Assembly (NCBI GenBank): GCA_002633005.1
Contig: NMRA01000164.1
Span: 93,085 to 157,084, forward strand
DNA length: 64,000 bases
DNA from: Phoronis australis
Lineage: Eukaryota > Phoronida > Phoronidae
Direction of reading: 5' to 3'
The notes beneath the pieces were generated by a model. It was not told the origin of the DNA, searched no databases, and saw only the letters and a program-made list of their open reading frames with translations. Below are positions 38,101-50,100 of the stretch, one piece after another. The translations under genes and the position numbers were made by a program. Numbering within the stretch: position 1 is the stretch's first letter; every line of letters starts with the position of its first letter.

Positions 38101-41100
38101 GAACAGCGACAGTCCTAAGTAAAGGGGTATACCCACATGACTGCACGTTTAAGTTGTTGTTATAAAAGACCCGGTGTTCTACGATATTCCTGACTGTTCC
38201 AATAACCAACTGCGATGTCAAGTCTGTTCGAATATTTCCCGACTTGATGTTCCCTAGGCCCGATGTTCTATGCCCGTAGCTAGCTGCGTGCGCGTCATTA
38301 CCACTGTTGGCAATTTTCAGTCAGTCTGCGTCGCAGATATTTCAGACTCGAATGGTAAGAATTTTGTTCAGGCTGAAACTAGCCAATGTCGAAACAAAAA
38401 TCTTCGGAAAGCTAAAAAGGGTAGGTGAATACGATAATTAACTCACAGTCACGCCTAGGCGGGAGTTGTCGCAAGAAATCGTAGTTATAAATAACCACCA
38501 GCGACATTGGCGAAATCTGCTAACGCCAGTTTGACTGGGATATAAGCGAAAAACAAAATGACATGCAGTTTTTTATTACTTCAAGATGATACACAAAGAT
38601 CCAGTAACGTATTGCCAACCTTTGAATTCAGAAATTCAGAAACAGCAAATCGGTGAGGCACACTGTCCATTAGGTCGCCACACATCCTTGATAACCTGGC
38701 AATAACATTCATCAAAATGGGGAGAATTTGACATCTTTCCGCGTGAGTTATGGGAAATCTTCAAAATACGAGAGCTTCCCACCTAAAGCGAACTGGAAGG
38801 GTTGGCAAAACCACTGCCACATTTCTCTGGCCTGATTTTTTTGAACATATGTTTTATCTAGTGCACTGCAGACGGAAACTCGGCACGGGTGACTGCGTCG
38901 CTAAAAGTGGAGGTATTGAAGCCGGCGAGGTTCTTAATCTTTGTGAACATGGGAAGATTATATTTTGAAGTAAATCCATGACTGGACAACAATTTTTTAC
39001 TTGTATTACAATTTACATTGCCAAACCGCCGGCTCCGAGACCGTCGTTGCACTCATTGTGATCATCGATCTAAAAGTCAGGGAATCGCGCGTTGCTTTAG
39101 CACTGGGCGCCAAATCTTCAATCTTTAAAAGTCGGGGATGGGTGCTTAACCGAGAGGTAGGCACTTAACTGGAAATCTTCAAAAATCGCAGAGGGTGCAT
39201 GCTTAACCGAGCAGTGGGCGGTTAAATCGAAAATCCACTTAATGTGGGGGATGGGCGGTTAACTGTGCATGGGAGTTAACCCGAATGTTTACGGTAAATG
39301 TTCCCAGTTATATCTCTCGGTAAACGAAAAAGGGTCTTTAAAGGAAAATGACACCAGATTTAATTAGTTTTTTTACTGTCTTCATCGGTTTATATCCACC
39401 ATCGCCTCTTATACGGCCGACCTCACCTTGTCAAGAGGTGTTGCGTTAACCTGTGAGGAAGGTGAGAAACGACACGGCGACGTCAGTGGCTCGACTGCAG
39501 CTAGAATGCCGCTATATTGCGGTGCATCGTTCCCGCTTGTTCGAACTATGAAGCTGCGAAGAAAGCGGGTATATCGTTTTTTCGACTTCCTCGAGAGCCC
39601 GAAGTGCTTAGGAATTGGCTCGCGGTAATGAAGCATGAAAAGTACGCTGTCAATAGCACGTATGAGGCCGTGAAACATCTCTGTGTCTGTGGCCGGCATT
39701 TCGTCGACAGTGATTTCTCTGACGAATTCCGGCTTACCAAAGAACTATCCATACGTTCCGTTGCATGTTCACGGCACCTCTCTAGTATTTCTTGATCAGT
39801 GTATTCCGGTTCAAACTGATAGCCTGTGAAACCTAACGATCCGACCCGTGAAGTCTTCATCGGATGAGCTCTTGACTAAGTTGGGATTGGTGCCGGGCGA
39901 GTTGCCATGTAGACATTTATTATTCTGCGTTCTGTTTCAAAATGAATTATTCTCACCCTAACCAATGCTTATAAAAAACTGAAACAAAGTCTGTCTCATT
40001 AAATACACCTTGTAATGCCTTTGCAGTATTCGTGAGTGCAAATGTTGAGAAGCCAGCAATCAATGAACCACTGCATTACCGGCTTTTGATGCCAGCAATA
40101 AAGGCAATTGGGCGGACACTGAGGCCGCTTGAGCACATGCTAATTAAGTGCTTGCTGACAGAAAGCTGTTGTGAAACAATTACTCAATTTTATATGCTAT
40201 GGTCACATGTTAGGGGAATCTTTATTTAGAAATACAAATACATTATTCAAATCATTGTTACAGTACAACTTTTGCCCTGACGGTCTGTGGAAGGGGAACC
40301 CGACTTCGTGGCCCTGACAAGTAGATTTTCAGTTTCATGGCTAATTCACATAAATGATTACGTGCACATTATTTCTTTGGCTCACTATCATAGTCTTTTC
40401 GTGACTGGAGGTTTAATTTCAAACTCAAGCTGGTTTATACTCATGCCAGTCCCGGCGGCCGCGACAGGCCTGATCGGGTTCCGAGCCACTGACCGGGATA
40501 ACGAGTCAGTCCGGCTGCGACGGACCTGATTGGGTTCCGAGCCACTGGCCGGGATAACAAGCATTTTGTGTGTTTAGAAATCAAAAAATCACAAGTCTAA
40601 ACAACACAGATCTAGGTTCTGCTGTCTGCATTTCACGGAAGAATACTTCGAATTTATCTCCGAACAGACCCCTGAAACTCCTGCTACGGACCTTGGTAAA
40701 TTGGCCTGCCGAACTTTGTAGGCTACGGTGTGTCCAGATACCAATAAATCCGTAACACCGAAATAAAACAACACATTTTTATAAGAACTCGGTGTATTTT
40801 TAAGGGGTTTACTTCCAAGTTAGATGATTTATTGCTGTTAAACGATGAATTCAAGCAATAAGCTGACACCAGTAACCCAGGTTGTGAACTACTGAACAGA
40901 CTGCGTGTGACGTCATTGGATAATTTCAACACCTCCGTCTGCCGTCAGGTGTCAGATAACGCAACCGAACGTGCCGTTATTGAGTAGAACTACTCGAACT
41001 CAAATTGATACAAACTAGGTTGTTTTTTGGGTGGTATTCTCCTTTACGATATGAATTGCAAAATCAAATGATGGCCTATAGCCAGAGCGTGTTTCCCATG

Positions 41101-44100
41101 ATTTTGTAATTACATTCTAGAGTGATGAAAATTTAATGCGACTTATGTTATTCATCTTTATTATCTAGTTCCATTACCGGCGACTTGATTGTGCAACTAT
41201 AATTACTCGACCCTCTCAGCTTTCATTACCAGTAGTACACAAAAATTGACCACATATCTCAAACACAACCATTGAAACGTCAAACTTGTACCCCACATTT
41301 GATTCACGTAACACCCAGATGTTTACTCAAGCTATGACCACTTAAACACGTTAGTGACCCCATTTTATTCTGAGCAGCAGTGTGTTGTACCATTCAAGTT
41401 GAGGGTAGCTTAACCTGTGTGAATACTCAAAAGAAGGCAAGCATTTAACAGTTGTCAGGCAACAAGACAGTCAGATAATACACATACCAACAAGTAGTAA
41501 AAACTCTCAACCTAGAGCACTGGCATCTGCAGATGGCAATGTACCATGTGAAACTCTTTTGACACTGCTTGCCTTTTACCACACCATCAACACCTTGTAT
41601 GACAATAAACTGACGTCAACGGTATCTGGCTCAATTGGCTAGATGATTCTCAGGGTAAATGTATTTAATGCATATTTGACCAAGTCAACCTTGCTGAACG
41701 ATACAAAATAAAACCATATTCTTTGCACAAACTAAGTTCTTCATAATAACACATTGTAATATAAACCGCCTTCCCCTAAAAAGCTGACACTGTTTTTTGC
41801 ACATCTTACTCCAGGCACAAACAGGCAGTTTGTGAGCACCCAAGTGTTCAAGCTCATACACAGCACGGATTAATGAAATGAAAATCAGTCATAATCTCAT
41901 TTGCTTCGGTTCGATTCCTAATATCAAATATGCAGTGTTACAGTTCAATAAACAACACATTGCGGTAGAAGACTTGCAAAAACAGTTCAACTATTAGACC
42001 TGTAACGATTAATTGTGACATATTGAATCGCAATATACAATCATTTCCACAGATATTTTTCATACAGATGTGCCTATCTGCGACTCTGGACAACTACTGC
42101 GTGAAGTCAAAGTACCCGTGTTCATATTTGTAAAGTATAGACCATGTAGACATCTTAATACTATAGACAGGGTGCATGAGCTACTGCAGCCGACAACTTG
42201 ACGCCATATTGAAAAGTGTTTCTAGTCACGTGACACGTTTAATCGCCGTGTACACAAACGGGGCAAATTGCCCTTTGCAAAGTGTGATATCTAACACATA
42301 AAGAGGCACAAGAGTGTGAGTTTTTTCAGAAACATAGAAAAACATGTGATGTTGCACTAATATGCGTGTTTAAGAGTCAATCAGTCGATAGGGAAAATAT
42401 CATACTAATACAAGATCACAACCAATGGCAGATTTTCGAGTGGCCTGTGCATCTGCACGCTTGTCAATCCACTGTGAGCGATTAATTTTTTTTTCAAGAG
42501 AAACCAATAAAGATTTCGTAAGGGATTTGTTTGTTTTGATACAACAGAAAATATCTGATTTTGGAATACATATTAAACAAGAGCAACGCAGAGCGTTGAA
42601 ATGCGCCCACAATTGCACGTACCATATACGGTATCCTTCTAGGGTTGTTTATTGGTACCATAAAGTGGCCAGTAGAGGGCATATATGTTGTATGTTGTAC
42701 TTTGCAAAATGGAAAGGCATGGTCCTTGTCTCCTCAATAGGCTAGGGGCAAAATGTGAGTAATCTTCATAATACAAGCACATCCTATACACCAGTTGCTT
42801 AAAGCACCACAGAAACATAGAATTAAAAACAAATTTACCAACATACGAGATTAGCACAGCATTAGAATGCCAGAAACAAATTTCTACTTGGAACTTTTCC
42901 TTCATAGTCACGAAGTAACACAAAGTATACACCTGAAGACCTATGAAAATACAGAGGTCAATGTAAAATACTAAAATTGCCACTGGAGGCATACCTGTAG
43001 TAAGAATCATCCTAAAGTCGTCATCGTCCGTAGTCAACATCACATAAATACACTTGCTAAATTTAGTAAAGATCCTGCAAACGGTTTAGGAGATACAGCC
43101 ATAGGCCAAAAAAAGCAAAACTGCCACTAGGAGGCGCCACAGTAGTCCAAATCGTCTGAAAATCATTGTCAGCTATCCTCTTTATAGTAAGCACATACAT
43201 GCCAATTTTATCAATCATCCTTTGAGCGGTTTGGTTGATAGAGGGGTGGACGCAAAAATACAGACTCGAAAACATTAAAAATGGCCACTAGGTGGCGCAA
43301 ACTATGTCGAATCCATCCGAAAACGGGAGGATAGCGTCATCTCACTAATAGGTACCTACATACCAAATTTCATGAAAATTCGTTCAGGACTTTTGAAGAT
43401 ACAAAGGTAAGCGTAAAAAGCTAAAATTGCCACTAGGGGGCACACCGGTAGTCGGATCAGTCCAAAAGTCATTATCTTCCGTTGTTAACATTATATACAT
43501 ATACTTACACAATTTCGTAAAGATCCTGCGAACGGTTTAGGAGATACAGCCATAGGCGCAAAAAAAACAAAACTGCCACTAGGAGGCGCCACAGTAGTTG
43601 AAATCGTTGGAAAATCATTGTCAACCATCCTCTACATAGTAAGCATATACATGCCAATTTTCACAATCATCCTTTGAGCGGTTTGGTTGATAGAGGGGTG
43701 GACGCACAAAAACAGACTCGAAAACACTAAAAATGGCCACTAGGTGGTGCAAACTATGTCGAATCCATCTGAAAACAGGAGGATAGCGTCATCTTACTAA
43801 TAGGTGCCTACATACCAAATTTCATGAAAATCCGTTCAGGACTTTTGAAGATACAAAGGTAAGCGTAAAAAACTAAAATTGCCACTAGGGGGCACACCGG
43901 TAGTCGGATCCGTCCGAAAGTTCGCACATGCCGTCAAATTCATGAATGGAACATATGTGCCAAATTTCATGAACGTATGTCAAAGGGTTTTGGAGATAAA
44001 GCAGCGGACGCCGGACGGACGCCGCCCGGACGGACGGACGGAGATGACGGCATAATGCGTCCACATATAAATATGTGGGCGCATAAAAATGAGTTTTTAA

Positions 44101-47100
44101 AGCACTATATTATTTCAATTAAGTATATATTATTCGCTTGGATGTATACCGATATGGATGGCTGGGGGGTAAGTTCAAGCATGCAGATGTTTCTCAGAAC
44201 AAGTAAAAACACGATTGTCATTAATACCAAATAATTACTTACACTTAACAAACAGCATCATCATTGGATAAGAGCATATGCTGGTTAATATGTATTTCTT
44301 TAATTGATCTAATATGGTCTCAATCACCAAGACTGAGAAGAAAACAATGCTCCACTTAAACTATGGTGGCAGAACATAAAAAACCTAGTGGCAGCACCAC
44401 TAAACTCCATGGCCGAACCAAAAAACCCAAGACTCAATGGCAGGACCTAGAAACTCGATTCTTTGGCTGCAGGCATAAAACTGCGACTCCCGCATTTCTT
44501 GACTGATCCCGTAGGGCTCCCAATGTTTTCCGCCATTTTGTCTTGTGTAACACTTTCCAATATGGCGGCATATTGAACACGCAAGCTTCATGTATCTGAG
44601 TGGCGCACGCCCGGTCTAAGTGATGTCAATGGTATAGACATTCAACATTTATACTTAGTAATAAATTAGGATAATTGGGCAAATTAGTCATCAAAAAATT
44701 GAATGGAAAACACAACTCATCGTTACAGCTCTAGTTCCCCCACCCTACAATGCCCAATTAACGTTCACAGCCGTAACACTCACCCGTAGCCACCCCCTCC
44801 TTGACGGTCCTGGTAGCTTCCACCACTGTAGCCGCCACCACCGCCGCCACTATAACCTCCACCACCACCACCACCGCCGCTTCCGTAGCTTCCCGATTGT
44901 TGGCTGCTGTAGCCACCCTGTTGCTGACCATAGCTATCGCCAGAGGGAGCAGCTTGTGCATAGCCTCCAGATGAGGCCTGCTGGCTGTAGCCACCTGAAA
45001 GATCGAGGCTATAAAGTTTGCAAGTGGAATACCCATAACAAAGACGTATGATTGAATTATCCCTGTGGTAGCATCTTATTCTGTGAACCAGGGAGATACA
45101 TAGCCAACCACCTAGTCGCTTATGCAACTACAAAGGAGATGGACGAGACGTTCACTGGCTTGTCGTCAAAGTGGTGAGAGAATTTTCAGAGTGGTTTATT
45201 TTTCTGTGGGGCACTCAACCAAATTGTCTCTTCATGGATATATCAAAAACATGATTTGAAATTATTTCAGTTATTTTCAAAAGTGGGTTCTCTGACAAGG
45301 AAATGGTATTTAACAAGGCATCAACCAAAAGACTTCATATTGTGTCACAAAAGAATTGGTCTTTCATCAGCTTTTAGAACCCATGTTTACTTGATACCAA
45401 AGTTTCAGAGATATGCTGAGGTCCTTCAAATTTTTTTCAAATGACCTGTTTTTTCCATATGCAGCATGGGTAAATCGACTCAATGCATCAGAAGCAATGC
45501 CGACAATATGAATGGCAAGCAAATGCTTCAACCAAACAACCATGAAAATGCCAACATTCTGTACTCCCTACGCGTTGCAAACGATATTTTCTGATGCTTA
45601 ACAGAATTTTTTAAAATAAAAAATGTCTGGGGCAGACGGGGACAATAAACAGGTTTATTTTTATGAACTAAATTGAAAGAACTCTGTGGAATGGATGATG
45701 ACTTGGCAGTTTCTGGACACATGTCGCTACAGCATAGGCATTCGAGTGCAGAGAATCCAAGAGAACTACCAAGTCACTCAGATCGAAGATACCCCCTATG
45801 GCAGCACCATCTAGATGTTAATTCTTTTATCAACATTTGGCAGCAAGTTCATCAAATGCAAAACACAACCTCTGAATCCTGAAAAGCACAGTTCAATTAA
45901 TACTCTTAAACTCAAAGTCGCCCAGCTGCAGTTCTTGAAGCCTAATATATCCCCCTGAACTATATACAAACAAAATGAAACATATCGATCAATGAGTTAA
46001 CATGGAACACTTGCACAAAACAACTGGTTAGAGAGAAATTAGAAGGAAGCATGACACTGAAACCTAAGCATTAACAACATCGTAATCACTAAGAAGCAAA
46101 GAGTAACAAAAGAAATGACCACATACACCATGGCATCAAAAGAGAATAAACAAATTTTGGCTCTCCAACAAGTTTACAGTAGAGAGTTCTCAGTCACTCT
46201 GACCATGTCCACGATTCTGTGCTGATGATTACACAAGTACAGAAAGCATATCAAACTCTTGTCAAGGTAGACTCCACTTCTCCGGGCTGAAACCAAATTT
46301 GGACGGAAGACAAGAATGAAAATACACGACCACAATGTTACATAGATGGAGTGTCCACCTTCTACCCACACAAAGCTACAAGTTGGCGTTACCTTGGTAA
46401 CTGTAGCCAGCAGGCTGACTCAACGCATGGGACTGAACACCATACTGGGCTGTAAAGAACAACTCAAGTTCAGTTGACATCTGTTTGGTCAATTGTTATT
46501 CAGATGGCCAAACATGTTTTGCAAGTAATAAGGTCCCATTTGATTACCATTTCGTTTAAACTCGTCTTAAGAGTTACTGTTTTTACCTCCTAAGTACTGC
46601 GATCCAAAACATTAATAAAACTATTGGAGATCAGAGAGTCTCACTCAGAATTTGTCAACTCAACTTGGTCGAACTGATGAACATTTCTCCTAATCGCCAA
46701 GGGGGACCATAAATCAAAATTGCACTTCTGCATTAGTTTACAAGTGCAAACGTATCAACTTGTTTAGAGATCAAAATATGCACCAACTCTGTACAGGGCA
46801 GGGCAAACATTCTCGTCACTGGGAAAAAATGAAGGCACAGAACCTTTCAATTGAGGCGAGCGAGGTCCCTGGCACAGCCTAATCTGGTAGCTCATCTGAA
46901 CGCACAGACCTCCAGCACAAGATAGCAGCACCACTCAACACCTACCTGACTGTCCATACTGGCTCTGCTGCCCATACTGGGACTGAGCCTGTGGTTGTTG
47001 ACCATATCCCTGCTGTTGGCCATAGGCAGATTGTTGACCAGCTGCCTGACCACCACTCTGGTACTGGCTCTGGTCGTAGCCAGAATACCCACTGCTTTGA

Positions 47101-50100
47101 CTGTAGCCCTGCAATAAATAAGCCTGGTGAACTCTGAAGCCATATTGCTAATTAATTAGGCATTTTTTATATGCGCAATGTTTTAACCAATACCTTTTCC
47201 CAAAGCAGCAGGACTCTACAAGACTCGTGTCTTCAACAACTGAATGCAGTTTGACAGTTTGAAATACCACAGATGTATTAAATCAAAAACCATACTTCAC
47301 AAATAAATGTAACAGTTTACCCCCCCTTCAACTTTATCATAGATAGTGTAACAGATACTCGTAACATCCTTTATAACTCTTAGTACATCAGTAGCTTGTT
47401 TCTTTTTTAATGAGGGTAGCCTCATCAGCGCATAGGCTGCTTTCTTTGACGGCCTTCAACTCATTCACTCTTCAAGCACTCCCGCATCATTCACTGAGCA
47501 CAAGGAGGCAGTGGAATGAAAACATGGCTTAAATTCAAGCCTCACAATTAGTGAGAGTCAGCAGTTCAAACTATTGCCTACCTCCACCCATTACTTCCAA
47601 TAAAGTTAAGTGTATTGATAAAGTGTCAGTTACCTGTGTGGATGCAGCAGTAGGCTGCTGGCTATATCCACTTTGTTGCGAGTAGCCAGATGTGTCATAA
47701 CCACCCTGTTGATAGTTGCCATAGCTGAAACATCAAGCACAATTTAATGTCTCACAACTGAGTGTACAAACCACTTCCAGTGTAAGTGATGACGGTACAA
47801 AGTGATTTTGTAGTAAACTTCTAATAAAAAGGTGGAGATTCACAAAATAGCAAACTTTGGTTCTAAAACTGCATATTTCAGCTAGCCACGGTCTAGTTAA
47901 CCAACCTTGTTCCATAGAAAGATCAGCTATTCTGTGTGATGTTATGTACATTGCTACTTATTGTAATATCAGCTTGTGCAAAAAATTCTGCAGGCAAACC
48001 ATATTTTGGAATAAACTGAAATATTTAGGCTATCCCGTCAGGCTGTTCGGATAGTCACTGACATCTTGTTGGCACCCACACCTCCAGTTCACTGAATTCA
48101 AAATACGTTGAGTTTATACACACTTCGAACTAAGTGCTAGTTCCCTTATCCATTCGCACATTGGCTAAATTTCTCAGTAGTGATAGATCTGAAATCAAGT
48201 TTTTTATCAAGATTAGCTATGCATCAACAAGGCTGGTGAAAAACAGTACCAGTTCCTTAAAATTCCATTAGAAACGACAAAGGTCCAACTTGGAGGGAAA
48301 ATTGTTTCTCAAGCATATGTACATTACAAAATTGTAAGGAAAATGAACAATTTTATCAAGTGTCATCACAAAGTGAAGCATCCATCACTTTCCAGTGACT
48401 AAAAAATTGGGTAACCTCAATTTTTTTTGAAACGCGTACCTCGGGTTTACCCAGTTTGCTAGTTACAACTTTTTTTCACAAGTGGGAGACAGGAAGAAGC
48501 AGGGCAGCAACTGCCAACATCTGACAAGCAAATAGAATCCAGTGTTCTCCACGACCTGTTTCGACTCGTCGCGGCAACGAGTTTGGATTTTGCCGATACA
48601 AGTTTGGAGAATTTAGCGCATCAGGTATAAAAATTGCAGTGTCCGGTTTAAAACTTTGGCTGGCTTGGCACTTCAGCCCTCAGTGTCAAAGCAAAGGATG
48701 ATTTTATTAACATCAAGCATAACGCCCTCTGTTCAGAGGCAGTTAACAATTTCATTGTATTAAAAGAGTGTACTTGCTCAGAAAATAGGGCGAAATTCTT
48801 TTCACAACAACATTTTATGGTTCTTAAATGAATGACTAAATCTACTTTGTCATTGTAACCTTAAAATTTTGCATTTAAACCTGTAACGCAACAATTTGAT
48901 ATGCTTAATAAAGATAACTTTGACTAACACCTGGTGGCAAATTAGAACTTTTCAGCTTATTCAACTGGAAAACAGGTGTCACTAAAAATTAGGTCACACC
49001 AGAACAGATTCGTAGTATTTATATGTAGAATTGATATTAGAATTGACAGACTCAGAACAGCAAACAAAAGGTTATAAGTTCCTTTAATAATATCAGTCAC
49101 AAATGCTTTGGAGGACTATTATGGTGATGCATTGGTAGGAAAGCCACACTTAGAAGTGTCAAAAAGTAGGTCACACCAGTTCAGTGTACATTTTTGAAAC
49201 ATACCGTAACACCTCCAGAGGATATGTTAGGGCTAGAGAAAGACAGTGTTGACTACTGGTGTCAACTTGAGTTTGGAATGGGGCTATTCGGAAAATCTAC
49301 AATAACTAGAGGGCGCACGTGTACTAGTACAGCCTCGATTTCGCGAGCCCTTTAAATACATGGTGAAATGGCTTGTAGCCGTGCCAACTGAATCTGAGAT
49401 TGCGTGAAAAGGGTGCTTCTATGAGAGGAAGTAGGCACGACCTCATACAAAGGTCAGGTTTGTGCTTATTTTAACGATTATTCCATGATTATTCTACCGA
49501 TGCCTGTTAACTGAGGTATTTGCCGATGTCGACTTCGCGGCAGTCAGTCGCCAGTCTGGTTAATCTTTGTTTGTTGTGATATGTGATATGTGATACGATA
49601 CTTGACGTAGCAATCGGGATCTTTTCGTACATCAAAGCATCATTATTGTTTGGAATGATTTCTAACAGTTTATCAGTGACAGTTACATCAATCAACGCTG
49701 AATGTTTATAGGCTGTGAACTTGATACAGGTTAATGAGTTAAGATTACAATCCAAGCCCAATGGCAAAGGGTACATGAGTGACAAACATCCATTGCATTA
49801 GACTATTTGTTTACTCCCTATCATATGTCGTCTGGAAATCTATTACACGAAATGGAAATCTATCACGTCAGTTTTCAAGTAACCTTTGGTTTTTAGGTTT
49901 GAGGGCTTGTACCGTGCAGAGGAGATATGCATCGCTTCTGCACCGTCCCTGAATGGACAAAAATTGGGTTTTTAGCATTTGACTACAGCTAACCAACAAG
50001 ATCTTCCCATCCAGTGCAGATCTGTTGTCTGAAGCCAACTTTCAATATTGGAGACAACGAACAAAGCCTTTAAAAATGAACAGCTATTAATTTACTTATT

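Noticed and set aside
42639-43043. Minus-strand open frame of 134 codons in array 3
   Set aside because: It lies in the repeat array, is not kept in the equivalent part of the other arrays, and looks like chance.
44758-45036. Alanine/valine-rich open frame over FET exon 6
   Set aside because: Shadow of the glycine-rich exon in another frame.
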